From Thiorhodovibrio frisius (lineage in GTDB: Bacteria > Pseudomonadota > Gammaproteobacteria > Chromatiales > Chromatiaceae), in NCBI RefSeq assembly GCF_033954835.1, contig NZ_CP121471.1:620001-684000 (forward strand): a stretch of DNA of 64,000 nt. Reading direction: 5' to 3'. The notes beneath the pieces were generated by a model. That model did not search any database and was not told the DNA's origin. It was given only the letters and a program-made list of their open reading frames with translations. A program made the position numbers and the translations under genes. Of this stretch, positions 1 through 8,053 are shown piece after piece; the stretch's first letter is position 1, and each line of letters begins with the position of its first letter.

Positions 1-336
1 GCCGAACTGCGCGACCTCGGTGTGCGGCTATCCATCGACGACTTCGGCACTGGCTACTCATCGCTCGCCTATCTGCAAAAATTGCAGGTGCACAAGCTCA
101 AAATCGACCTGTCCTTTGTGCGCGACATGACCAGCAACCAGGCCAATGCCGCCATCGTTAAGGCCATTATCGCCCTTGGACACAACCTTGGTCTTGAGGT
201 TCTGGCCGAAGGCGTTGAGCAGGAGGATCAGGCCGAGGAACTGTGCGCTCAGGGGTGCGACCTCATCCAGGGCTATCTGATTGCCCGCCCGCTGCCGGTT
301 GCCCAGCTGAGTGACTGGCTGGTGGATAACGCGTAG
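1..336 (+). CDS. EAL-domain c-di-GMP phosphodiesterase, 3' end only
   Basis: Open from the first base of the window, so the gene begins outside it. The 111 residues seen are the C-terminal part of an EAL domain: the DDFGTGYSSLAYL block, then KIDLSFVRDM, then LAEGVE, in the usual order, followed by the GCDLIQGYLIARPLP segment typical of the domain end. EAL domains hydrolyse cyclic di-GMP to pGpG. The DDFGTGYS loop and the E of AEGVE, which support metal and substrate binding, are present, so this part looks functional. Which sensor or GGDEF domains lie upstream cannot be said. Confidence 0.9.
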   Translation, partial: AELRDLGVRLSIDDFGTGYSSLAYLQKLQVHKLKIDLSFVRDMTSNQANAAIVKAIIALGHNLGLEVLAEGVEQEDQAEELCAQGCDLIQGYLIARPLPVAQLSDWLVDNA

Positions 337-356
337 ATAGATAGCTGCCGGGGCGT

Positions 357-1121
357 CTATTGAGCGGAGCTGGGTGTGGATGTGAGCGCGGAGCTGGGCG
401 CCAACTGCAATTGACGCTCGCGTTCCGAATAGGCGGCAAGCTGGGTTTGAATCTGGACTTTGACTAACTCGCGATAGGGCAGGAAGTGCTCGATATAGGA
501 GCATAGCCCGAGGTAACTGCCGAGGCCGCCACGGTTGTTGCGGGCCATCCACAAAAGATGTTGCCAGAATGCGAATCGGGTCTTGCGCTTGACGCCTTGG
601 CGCCAGATAACAATGAGCAGCGCACGCCACGCATCCGGGTCTCGCGGCTTGGGTGCCTTTTTCTTACGCCGGTCGGGGTTGGTGTGAACATCGGCGCCGC
701 CGAGAGTCTGGTAGTGGCGATAGGTGTCCTCCAGCCACATGGGGATGGTCAACTCGCCTTCGTCGAGCACCAGATAGTCCGCACCGGCCGCTCGCAACTC
801 GTTGGGCAGGGCGGTTGCGTAGGGACCACCGCAGGCGCTGGGGATGCGGCGGCGGCGCGCTTCTGCGATGAGCATGCGCATGTCATCTTTTTGTACCAGC
901 ATCCCCGAGAACAGCACAATCTCGGCCCATTCCCAATCTGCGGTGGTAATTGGCTCGATGTTGTGGTCGCGCAAGCGCATGTCCCACGTCTGCGGCAGGA
1001 TGGCCGCGACGGTCACCAAGCCGAGCGGTGGCATCATGGCCCGCTTGTTGATTAGCTCCATGACCTTCTCGAACGACCAGTAGCTCTCGCGGAACCTTGG
1101 GTAAATCAGCAGCGCACGCAT
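357..1121 (-). CDS. B12-binding/DUF4070 protein lacking its radical-SAM core (internally deleted)
   Basis: A 254-aa protein from the ATG of MRALLIYPRFRES. Residues 1 to about 150 look like the cobalamin-binding N-terminal domain of B12-binding radical SAM proteins (PPLGLVTVAAILP, then CGGPYATALPNEL and DYLVLDEGE). The last 90 residues (DAWRALLIVIWRQG, FWQHLLWMARNN, EHFLPYRELVKVQI) resemble the DUF4070 C-terminal domain of the same family. The whole radical-SAM barrel with its CxxxCxxC cluster site, normally some 200 or more residues between them, is missing, and the two ends join in frame near a KKKAPKPRDPDAW stretch. It is probably an inactive deletion product, although the frame is still open. 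A short adapter protein is possible but I have no support for it. Confidence 0.6.
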   Translation of the reverse strand: MRALLIYPRFRESYWSFEKVMELINKRAMMPPLGLVTVAAILPQTWDMRLRDHNIEPITTADWEWAEIVLFSGMLVQKDDMRMLIAEARRRRIPSACGGPYATALPNELRAAGADYLVLDEGELTIPMWLEDTYRHYQTLGGADVHTNPDRRKKKAPKPRDPDAWRALLIVIWRQGVKRKTRFAFWQHLLWMARNNRGGLGSYLGLCSYIEHFLPYRELVKVQIQTQLAAYSERERQLQLAPSSALTSTPSSAQ

Positions 1122-1450
1122 GGTATGAACTCTGGGGTTAAGACTGGCGGGCCTTTGACTTTTAACCCAGATATCCGCTAGCCGCAACTGGAGCGGCTTT
1201 GCCTTGGTGGGACTAAGGGTCTTGGTGCCGGCCGTCCGCTCCAGTTGATAGTGATTCTTGATTCGTTTCGCGCTGCGGGGTAGCATGCGGGTCGCGGTTG
1301 AGCGGTTTGTTCGCTTGAACCAAGGCTCGGCGATGTTCTTATTTGAATGCGCGACCTGCCAGCATCGGCGTCTGCCAGTGAGTGGGGTTAAGCAAGTCCA
1401 GTGGATGCGAAGTGTGACGAATGAGAAAAGCGATAGATAAGGAATCTGCA
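1122..1450. other. Intergenic region with an 11-bp inverted repeat
   Basis: This region separates the leftward B12-binding gene from rightward feoB, so it should hold both promoters, but I see no convincing -35/-10 pair. The clearest structure is a perfect 11-bp inverted repeat, AACTGGAGCGG at 1186-1196 and its complement CCGCTCCAGTT at 1236-1246, 39 bp apart. No T-run follows either arm. Short open frames here show no recognisable protein. Confidence 0.45.
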
Positions 1451-3862
1451 GTGACAGCAGAGTCTGACGCAATGCCGGCAGCTGAGGTTGCCCTCGCCGC
1501 GAATCGGTCCGCGTTGGCGCGTCCCCTGACTCTGGCCCTGGCCGGCAACCCCAACTGCGGCAAGTCGGCTCTGTTCAACGCCCTGACTGGCATCCGCCAG
1601 ACCACCGGCAACTGGCCGGGGGTGACGGTGGAGCGCAAGGAGGGGCGCTGCGAACTCGATGGCCGACCGGTGCGGGTGATCGATCTGCCCGGCATCTATT
1701 CGCTCGATGCCAGTTCGCTCGATGAGCGGGTGACGCGCGATTATCTGCTCGCGCGCGAGGCCGATGTGATCGTCAATGTGGTCGACGCGACCAATTTGGA
1801 GCGCAATCTTTACTTTAGCGTGCAGTTGCTCGAAATGGGCGTGCCCATTGTGGTGGCGCTCAATATGATGGATCTGGCCCGGCGGCGAGGGATCGATATC
1901 GACGCAGTCGCGCTGGCGCGGGAACTTGGCTGTCCGGTGGTGCCTGTGGTGGCCGTCAATAAGGAAGGTCTGACGGAACTCAGCGCGCGCACGCTGGCGG
2001 TGGCCTGCGGCCAGGAGTCAGCGGGCTTTGGTCTGGCCCAGGATGAGTGTGTCGAGCAGGGCGTGGCGGCCCTGAGCGCGGCGATTCAGGCGGATGCGCG
2101 ACCGACACTTGAAGAAACGAGCGCTGTGGGTGCGCTGTCACGTCCACCCAATGCTCGCTGGCTGGCGCTCAAGCTGCTGGAAGGCGATGATTTTGCCATC
2201 AATCAGGTGGATGAGCCCATCCGCGCGCTGGCCGCGCACTGGCGCACGGCCATTGCCGAGCGGTCCGGCGAGGAGCCGGATATTTTTATTGCTGATTCGC
2301 GCTTCGGTCACGCCCATGCGCTGGCCGCAAGGGTGCAGCGCTGCCGTGGGCGGGCCGGCGGCACCCTGTCCGATGCCATTGATCGGGTGGTGTTAAGCCG
2401 CATCTGGGGTGTGCCGCTGTTTTTGGCGGTGATGTACCTGATGTTCGTCTTCACCATCAGCATCGGCGGCGCCTTTATCGATTTTTTCGACGGCGCGGCG
2501 ACGGCGCTTTTTGTTGATGGCTTTGGCGCTGTACTCGACGGGCTCGGCGCGCCCGCGCTATTGCGCCTGCTGCTGGCCGAGGGCATCGGCGGCGGGCTGA
2601 CCGTGGTGGCGACCTTTATTCCGGTCATTGCCAGTCTGTATATTTTTCTCTCGGCACTCGAAGACTCCGGCTACATGGCACGTGCGGCCTTTGTGATGGA
2701 TCGTTTCATGCGTTCCATCGGCTTGCCGGGCAAGGCCTTTGTGCCCTTGATTGTGGGCTTCGGCTGCAATGTGCCAGCGGTTATGGCCACGCGCACGCTC
2801 GAGAATGAGCGCGAACGCAAGCTGACCATTCTGATGAATCCCTTCATGTCCTGCGGCGCGCGGCTGCCGGTCTATGTGCTGTTCGCGGCGGCTTTTTTCC
2901 CGCATTCGGGGCAGAATGTGGTGTTCGCGCTTTACTTGACCGGCATCGCCGTGGCCCTGCTGACCGGGCTGGTGATGAAGCGCACTCTGCTCGCCGGCAG
3001 CAGCACCGGTTTTATGATGGAGCTGCCGCCCTATCACCTGCCAACTCTGCGCGGCGTGCTGCTGCGCACCTGGGACCGGGTGCGGCTGTTTCTGCGCGAG
3101 GCCGGGCGGATCATCGTGGTCATGGTAGTGGTGCTGAATCTGCTTGGTTCCATCAGCACTGATGGCAGTATCGGCGATACCAATAGCGACGCCTCGGTGC
3201 TGAGTGCCGCCAGCCGCGTAACGACGCCGCTGTTTGCCCCCATGGGAATCCACTCGGACAACTGGCCGGCAGTGCTGGGGGTTTTCTCGGGCGTGCTGGC
3301 GAAGGAGGTCATCGTCGGCACCCTGGATACCGTCTATGGTCAGCTTGCCGCCGAGGAGCAGCCCGAGACAGAGGCGGCCGAGCCCTTCGATCTGCTCGCA
3401 GCCTTGGGCGATGCCCTGGCCACCATCCCGGCCAATCTCGGCGAGGCGCTGCGCGGTCTGGCCGATCCACTGGGGCTGGGCAATCTGGATGCAGCCGCAG
3501 CCGATCCGGGCGTCTCCGCCGGCGCCTTCGGCGCCATGGAAGTTCGCTTCGACGGCCGTGCCGGTGCCTTCGCCTATCTGCTCTTCGTGTTGCTGTATTT
3601 TCCCTGTATTGCCACCATCGGCGCCATTGCGCGCGAGGCCGGAACGCCCTGGGCGGCCTTTGTCGGAGCCTGGACCACCGGCATCGCCTACATCACCGCG
3701 ACTCTGTTCTATCAGACGGCGACTTTCGCACGTCACCCCTGGTGGTCCGGCAGTTGGATTGGCGCTGGCGTGTTAACCCTGGTCCTGGTCTTCATCGGTC
3801 TGCGCATCTGGGCGCGACGGGGGCGCGAGATGCCGGCGGCGGCATTGCGCGGCAGTGCCTGA
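1451..3862 (+). CDS. feoB: Ferrous iron transport protein B
   Basis: FeoB is the inner-membrane Fe(II) transporter with an N-terminal cytosolic G domain. The G1 motif GNPNCGKS lies near residue 32, then switch region TTGNWPGVTVE, DLPG (G3), and a long hydrophobic C-terminal half with the Gate-type segments (VPLIVGFGCNVPAVMATRTLE, MSCGARLPVY). At 803 aa it is slightly longer than the usual 750-780, with extra Glu/Ala-rich sequence after GTLDTVYGQ. I chose GTG 1451 because AAGGA sits seven bases upstream; ATG 1421 and ATG 1472 are in frame but have weaker ribosome sites. No feoA is next to it. Its stop overlaps the start of feoC in ATGA, so the two are translationally coupled. Confidence 0.95.
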   Translation: MTAESDAMPAAEVALAANRSALARPLTLALAGNPNCGKSALFNALTGIRQTTGNWPGVTVERKEGRCELDGRPVRVIDLPGIYSLDASSLDERVTRDYLLAREADVIVNVVDATNLERNLYFSVQLLEMGVPIVVALNMMDLARRRGIDIDAVALARELGCPVVPVVAVNKEGLTELSARTLAVACGQESAGFGLAQDECVEQGVAALSAAIQADARPTLEETSAVGALSRPPNARWLALKLLEGDDFAINQVDEPIRALAAHWRTAIAERSGEEPDIFIADSRFGHAHALAARVQRCRGRAGGTLSDAIDRVVLSRIWGVPLFLAVMYLMFVFTISIGGAFIDFFDGAATALFVDGFGAVLDGLGAPALLRLLLAEGIGGGLTVVATFIPVIASLYIFLSALEDSGYMARAAFVMDRFMRSIGLPGKAFVPLIVGFGCNVPAVMATRTLENERERKLTILMNPFMSCGARLPVYVLFAAAFFPHSGQNVVFALYLTGIAVALLTGLVMKRTLLAGSSTGFMMELPPYHLPTLRGVLLRTWDRVRLFLREAGRIIVVMVVVLNLLGSISTDGSIGDTNSDASVLSAASRVTTPLFAPMGIHSDNWPAVLGVFSGVLAKEVIVGTLDTVYGQLAAEEQPETEAAEPFDLLAALGDALATIPANLGEALRGLADPLGLGNLDAAAADPGVSAGAFGAMEVRFDGRAGAFAYLLFVLLYFPCIATIGAIAREAGTPWAAFVGAWTTGIAYITATLFYQTATFARHPWWSGSWIGAGVLTLVLVFIGLRIWARRGREMPAAALRGSA

Positions 3863-4077
3863 TGCTCGCAGACGTGCGCGCCTATTTACGCGAGCGCCCG
3901 CTCGCCAGTCTTCAGGACATCGCGCTGCATCTCAAGGTGCCGCCCGAAGTGGCACAAGAGCTGTGCGCGGTTTGGGTTCGCAAAGGACGGGCCGAGCGCA
4001 TCGACTGCGCCAGCGGCTGCGCCAACTGTCAGCTCTGTCAGGGCCCGCCGGCGGAGCTGTATCGCTGGCGGGATTGA
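3862..4077 (+). CDS. feoC: FeoC-like winged-helix Fe-S protein
   Basis: A 71-aa protein that starts inside the feoB stop codon (ATGA). It has a short N-terminal winged-helix-like part (LADVRAYLRERPLASLQDIALHL) and then four cysteines in CASGCANCQLC, the pattern that binds an iron-sulfur cluster in FeoC. FeoC is thought to act as a cytosolic regulator or stabiliser of FeoB. Length, cysteine pattern and overlap with feoB agree. It was found by reading through the junction, because the ATG is internal to a longer frame that is not the real gene. Confidence 0.85.
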   Translation: MLADVRAYLRERPLASLQDIALHLKVPPEVAQELCAVWVRKGRAERIDCASGCANCQLCQGPPAELYRWRD

Positions 4078-4108
4078 GTATTGGCTTGAAGGCGTCTCGG
4101 TGCCCGGT

Positions 4109-5347
4109 TCAGCCTGGGCTCGCGTATTCCAGGCCGGCCTCCCAGGCGGTGCTGATCGCGGCCCGCAGTGGCGAGGGAATGCGTTCGTCATTGTTGGCGT
4201 GCTCCAGCGTTTCGAGCATGGCCTGTGCGATCCTCTGGATGACGATCTCGGGTTTGGCAACATCGCAATGGCGCCGGGCGAATGCGAGAAGTTCCTCCTT
4301 GGTTGGGTAGGCCTTGGTTTGATGGCGTCCGCGAAACAGTTTGAGCGCCATGGTTCGGTCTTCCAGCTCAGGGCCACCGTCGAAGCGGGTGTAACGGTAG
4401 ATGGTTGTGGTGACCACATCGAACATGGGGGCCAGCCAGGCATCGCTGGCCGAACGATAGAGTAGCCCGAAGTTTTTCAGGTGGGCATCGCCATTGCGCA
4501 CCATCACCGAAAAGGCGAGCTGCTCGAAAAATCGGTGGAGATTCTCGCGTGACAATTGAAGTTGTTTGAGCAGCTCGACAATGGCCTGATAACTCCCCTG
4601 ATATTTGCGATCCGACAGGGTGTCCCTGACCCTTAAACCCGCAAGCGCTGCAATATCCTCGAATCCCAGCCGCTCGATGCGCCCATCGTGCTGTTCGATG
4701 ACATCGAAGCGGTCGAGCACGAGCAATTGCCCATCGTTGGAGAGTGCGAATTCGGGGGTCTTGATGCCGGCCTGTTGGGCGGCGCTCAGGCAGAGATATT
4801 CGTTGGCCGCCAGTCCTGGATAGGAGGTACCGGCTGCCTTGACGATCAGTGATGGAATGGGAACCGTGGCCCGATCAGGAACCATGATTTTGGGCTGCAT
4901 GCCGGCGATCCCAGCACCTGTGCTCAGATAGGCACGGATGAGTTCTGTAAAGACTTGAGGGCTAAAGGGTAGTTGCAGCAGTTCTGCTTTTGAAATTGGC
5001 GGCGCGGGCGGTCTGCTGGGATGCTCCGGCAGGCGATAGCCCAGACGACCGATGCCATTTTCGCCAATGAGTGCCAGCAAGTGCATGGGCGTGGTCGGCT
5101 GTTTGGGAAACAGCGAGCGGATGCGCATGAACAGATCGCCCTCGGGCAGGTTCTGGTCCATGCTGGGGAAGAGGTCGCCATCCTGCCAGGTCAGCTGCGT
5201 GCTGGCCGGCATCAGCAAGGCGACCGATGATTGCTGGGCCGCCGGGCACAGGTAGCGGAATTCGTAGATGGATTTCCGTAGCAGTTGGCCAGCGCTGAGG
5301 TTGTCGCCAATGGCAACCTCAAGCAGCGGAATGCGGTCAGGGAGCAT
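4109..5347 (-). CDS. hipA: HipA-family serine/threonine kinase toxin
   Basis: A 412-aa HipA-type toxin kinase; E. coli HipA phosphorylates GltX and induces dormancy, but the target of this protein is unknown. Visible kinase features are the ATP-binding Lys in IVKAAGTSYPGLAANEYLC, the catalytic loop VRNGDAHLKNFGLLY and the metal-binding Asp in PMFDVVTTTIY. The start ATG at 5347 has GAGG nine bases upstream; a GTG at 5362 is the alternative. It overlaps the end of the XRE gene upstream, so the pair is coupled as in hipBA operons. The order antitoxin then toxin is the usual one. Confidence 0.88.
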   Translation of the reverse strand: MLPDRIPLLEVAIGDNLSAGQLLRKSIYEFRYLCPAAQQSSVALLMPASTQLTWQDGDLFPSMDQNLPEGDLFMRIRSLFPKQPTTPMHLLALIGENGIGRLGYRLPEHPSRPPAPPISKAELLQLPFSPQVFTELIRAYLSTGAGIAGMQPKIMVPDRATVPIPSLIVKAAGTSYPGLAANEYLCLSAAQQAGIKTPEFALSNDGQLLVLDRFDVIEQHDGRIERLGFEDIAALAGLRVRDTLSDRKYQGSYQAIVELLKQLQLSRENLHRFFEQLAFSVMVRNGDAHLKNFGLLYRSASDAWLAPMFDVVTTTIYRYTRFDGGPELEDRTMALKLFRGRHQTKAYPTKEELLAFARRHCDVAKPEIVIQRIAQAMLETLEHANNDERIPSPLRAAISTAWEAGLEYASPG

Positions 5348-5615
5348 CCTCGTCGTCCTCACCGAGCCTGAATCTGTCGGCGACTTCCCGCATGCTTGGA
5401 AGCCCCGCCTGTTCGAGCCGCATGGCGAGACCCAGTGCCGCGAGCACCGCCATCAGGGAGGAGAGGGTAATGTCTTCCCCGCGCTCCAGGCGATAAATGA
5501 CTTCCCGCACCTTTCCGGCACGCTCCGCAAGGTCTTTTTTCGACAGGCCAAGCGCGAGACGGCGTTCGCGGATCTGAGCGCCAAGCTCATCGGGCAGGCG
5601 GATTTTGTCAGTCAT
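5337..5615 (-). CDS. hipB: HipB-like XRE-family antitoxin
   Basis: A 92-aa DNA-binding protein starting at MTDKIRLPDEL. Residues about 10-65 form a Cro/C1-type helix-turn-helix (IRERRLALGLSKKDLAERAG, then YRLERGEDITLSSLMAVLAALGL). In HipBA systems this protein binds and blocks the kinase and represses the operon. The C-terminus overlaps the hipA start. An in-frame upstream start at 5651 would add 12 residues of no domain; I prefer 5615. A 51-bp family repeat lies about 130 bp upstream on the same strand. Confidence 0.85.
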   Translation of the reverse strand: MTDKIRLPDELGAQIRERRLALGLSKKDLAERAGKVREVIYRLERGEDITLSSLMAVLAALGLAMRLEQAGLPSMREVADRFRLGEDDEDAP

Positions 5616-5747
5616 AGCTTGCAGTCTTGGCCGAAAAAGCTCACTTTGCAAGTTAAAACTGACACGGGCGCTGGCTCAACCGGGACTCGCGCTTGCCTCT
5701 TCCAAGCACTCGTGGAGAGTGGAAAAATCAGTCTTTTCTGTCTGCTG

Positions 5748-5796
5748 CTTGCCGTGAAACAGCAGGCTTCATCCTCCGGGGTGGCCGTGACCTGGA
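5748..5796 (-). repeat. 51-bp family repeat, single copy upstream of hipBA
   Basis: Read on the minus strand the element has GGCCACCCCGGAGGATGAA in its centre and CTGTTTCACGGCAAG at its 3' end, matching the repeats at 22302, 31134, 42186 and 59874. It begins with GTCACGG in place of the usual CATGGTCCCG. It points toward hipB, whose start is about 130 bp downstream. No flanking duplication is obvious. Confidence 0.75.
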
Positions 5797-5803
5797 CAGG
5801 TAG

Positions 5804-5829
5804 GGTGGATCAAGCGAAGCGGATCCACC
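5804..5829. repeat. REP-like palindrome
   Basis: A perfect 8-bp inverted repeat, GGTGGATC and GATCCACC, around a 10-base loop AAGCGAAGCG. Palindromes of this look (GGTGGAT, small loop, ATCCACC) are common as dispersed intergenic repeats in proteobacteria. Only this copy was found in the window. It lies eight bases from the 51-bp family repeat at 5748. Confidence 0.55.
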
Positions 5830-5877
5830 AATCCCGTCCTGTATCGGTTATTGTTGAACCCGTACTTACTGTGTCTA

Positions 5878-6027
5878 GCGTTCGAAGACACCATCAAGAA
5901 GGCCTCCGGCGGCATCTTCCACCACAACGCTGCCCAAGTCTGGAACCATCGCTTATACGGGAATTGCCTTAGCCCGACCGTCGACGACGCCCCCAGTGGC
6001 ACCCTGGCCAACGCCATCAATGCCTAA
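5878..6027 (+). pseudogene. Remnant of iron superoxide dismutase
   Basis: The frame starting GCG at 5878 reads AFEDTIKKASGGIF, then [8 protein letters not shown], NCLSP and LANAINA before a TAA at 6025. This matches the middle of Fe-SOD (in E. coli SodB: [22 protein letters not shown] up to EAIAA), including one metal-ligand His region. No start codon or N-terminal third is present, there is an extra residue before NAAQ, and the entire C-terminal half with the DVWEHAYY motif is absent. It is a broken fragment lying 20 bases from the end of the DUF262 operon, perhaps left by an insertion or recombination. No intact sod gene is seen in the window. Confidence 0.8.
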
Positions 6028-6046
6028 TTCTGCAGATTGGGGGCGT

Positions 6047-8053
6047 TTATCCGTTATGATTTCCTACTTCAATAAGTCTCTTTCTACCTTCTTTGCTATT
6101 TTCAACCCTGGATCGTGGAATTAAATAGCATTTACCATCACTTGAAAGTGTAAAGTACTTATAAGTAGCTTTTTGTAGTAAAGACGGGTCTTTAATAATT
6201 TTGTAACGCCAGTGCTCTTTGTCCGGATAACTAAAACCAGCAATCAACTGTTCTGGTGTATCTCCCTTCAGAAGAGAGTCGAAATAGGCAGAGAATGAAT
6301 TCAATAATTGATCATGAGAAATATTATCCCGGAGATCTCCGATATTCATAATAAGCCGATGTTTATTTCCATCTGCAGCATAAAGCCACGACCACCAATA
6401 TTTATAATATCCCCCCTCACCAATGGTGAGAAGAGCGCGTCTGTGAAGATCAGATATCTCCTCAGAAAAGTATGTAGTAATCGTTGTTAACACGTCATTA
6501 AAGAGCGATTCTTGATTTGATTTTCTTGCGACATAGTGGAATGGAAAAACCAAATTCCCATAACAGAACTTTGTTTCCTCTAGGCTATGCAGGGTGTCTG
6601 TTAACTCTTTATTGCCTGCTATTAGCTCAGCTTTCTTCTTTTCTCTTGTCACCGCAGCGAATGCAAAACCTTTATGTTCGTAAGTTAATTGGCGAATGTA
6701 CGAATAGATGTCTTGGCACCCTTCTGCCATTTTGTGAATAAAACGCGCAGCACTAACAAATCTTTCCAGATTGTCAATATGACTGTTCTGAATAATATTC
6801 CTTACAAACCTCAGCCAGTTGTGGTAATTTTCTTCGGCAATATTTTCGCCGTGATTTTTCGCATATTGCGCATATTCGTAAATTGCAAAGCTCAGAAGTC
6901 TTTGCTGCATCGTGGGATTAGATTTTTCGCCAATACATTCAATTAACGATGGGGTTTTGTCATTGATACTAGAAGACATTTCAAACCAGTTGAATCCCTC
7001 TATGGAAAGTTTTTTTTCATCTATTATACACAGGCCGTTAAAGCTATTATACAGCGTCTCATATACTTTACGCGAAATATGTTCTATCGAAAGCGAAGTT
7101 GAATCCTTGATTAATCGATCTATTATACTGTCCCGTAAAGGCTTTGAAGATTGAATCGATCTGTCATCCGTATCATTAGAAGATTCATTTGCGGTATCGT
7201 TTATTGTTGCATACATCGCCATATTGGCAAAAAAACGAATAAAGGAAATATCAAAATTTTCTTTACCAAATAACCTCCAGATTAGGTTCGTCCACTCTGT
7301 ATCTATGAGATGACTGAATTTCAGATTATGCGGAACATTTTCTTCCCATCGTTCTTTTTCGATTTTCCGGTCAATCTGAGCCTTTAGATTTTCAAATGGG
7401 CTCAGGGCTTTCCCGCGGGCATTCATTTTTATATATAGGTCATCGGATAGGCCAATTCTATCGAGGGTTATTTTATAGAATGTAATTTTGGGCTCTTCCG
7501 AGTCTGCCAGTTTTTTCCAGAGATCATCCTTAATATCATGAAATTTCTCTTGAATTGTATTAAGAGCACTTAGCATTCCGCTAACGGTGGGGTCTTTTTT
7601 CCAGGCTAAGCGAAACCATGTTTGATCTTCAATCCATTTGCCCGGTGTTACTTGAGAAGACTTGAAATCCTCAATATTCCCAAGGATCTGCTCGCAAAAA
7701 TTGCGTGAACTTATACGGGTACAGTAAGAGAACCTACCTAAAATTTCTGCATGTGACTTAGGGGTATCACTGAAAGCCGCTGCATACCAGTGAAGAAGGA
7801 AGATCGTAGTAAGGCGCTGCTGTCCATCGAGCGGGTGGAACTTGTTTTCTTTTATATCGCCATAAACAAAATCAAGTTCAACAGGCGATTCACAAACAGC
7901 TTTTTTCAATACCTTCAAAAAATTGGTGAACAATTTTTTCTGCGACTCGCGTCCCTGTGCGTAATCACGCTGAATCAGCGGAATCTCAACGGGAATTTCT
8001 GTTAGTAATGTAATTAAAGAAATTTTTTGAAAGTAAGTCGTTGTATTAGGCAC
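6047..8053 (-). CDS. DUF262-domain protein without nuclease domain, partner of the DUF262-DUF1524 gene
   Basis: A 668-aa protein. Residues about 1-250 are a DUF262 (ParB/Srx-like) domain: IPLIQRDYAQGRES near residue 22 and the hallmark HPLDGQQRLTTIFLLHW near residue 75; DUF262 in GmrSD and SspE couples NTP binding to nuclease activity. The remaining 400 residues carry no DUF1524/HNH motif and I do not recognise them. The start is GTG at 8053 with AGAGG six bases upstream, inside the end of the preceding gene (8-bp overlap). Base composition is clearly AT-richer than the flanking core genes, which suggests transfer. Probably works with its neighbour in defence against foreign DNA; this is inference. 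Confidence 0.8.
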   Translation of the reverse strand: MPNTTTYFQKISLITLLTEIPVEIPLIQRDYAQGRESQKKLFTNFLKVLKKAVCESPVELDFVYGDIKENKFHPLDGQQRLTTIFLLHWYAAAFSDTPKSHAEILGRFSYCTRISSRNFCEQILGNIEDFKSSQVTPGKWIEDQTWFRLAWKKDPTVSGMLSALNTIQEKFHDIKDDLWKKLADSEEPKITFYKITLDRIGLSDDLYIKMNARGKALSPFENLKAQIDRKIEKERWEENVPHNLKFSHLIDTEWTNLIWRLFGKENFDISFIRFFANMAMYATINDTANESSNDTDDRSIQSSKPLRDSIIDRLIKDSTSLSIEHISRKVYETLYNSFNGLCIIDEKKLSIEGFNWFEMSSSINDKTPSLIECIGEKSNPTMQQRLLSFAIYEYAQYAKNHGENIAEENYHNWLRFVRNIIQNSHIDNLERFVSAARFIHKMAEGCQDIYSYIRQLTYEHKGFAFAAVTREKKKAELIAGNKELTDTLHSLEETKFCYGNLVFPFHYVARKSNQESLFNDVLTTITTYFSEEISDLHRRALLTIGEGGYYKYWWSWLYAADGNKHRLIMNIGDLRDNISHDQLLNSFSAYFDSLLKGDTPEQLIAGFSYPDKEHWRYKIIKDPSLLQKATYKYFTLSSDGKCYLIPRSRVENSKEGRKRLIEVGNHNG

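Noticed and set aside
1258-1440. 60-codon frame upstream of feoB
   Set aside because: No family resemblance, no ribosome site, and it overlaps the likely feoB promoter region.
2558-3736. 392-codon open frame on the strand opposite feoB
   Set aside because: High-GC shadow of feoB: His/Gln/Gly-rich, no domain, no ribosome site. The same applies to 18629-19816 opposite lysS, 17320-18231 opposite prfB, 26938-27891 opposite the kinase and 43484-44326 opposite recC.
5748-5796. TGTTTCACG in the repeat as half of a ParB parS site
   Set aside because: The right half of the palindrome is missing in every copy, and most copies differ from the half-site. parAB is near only one of the five sites, so this looks like chance.
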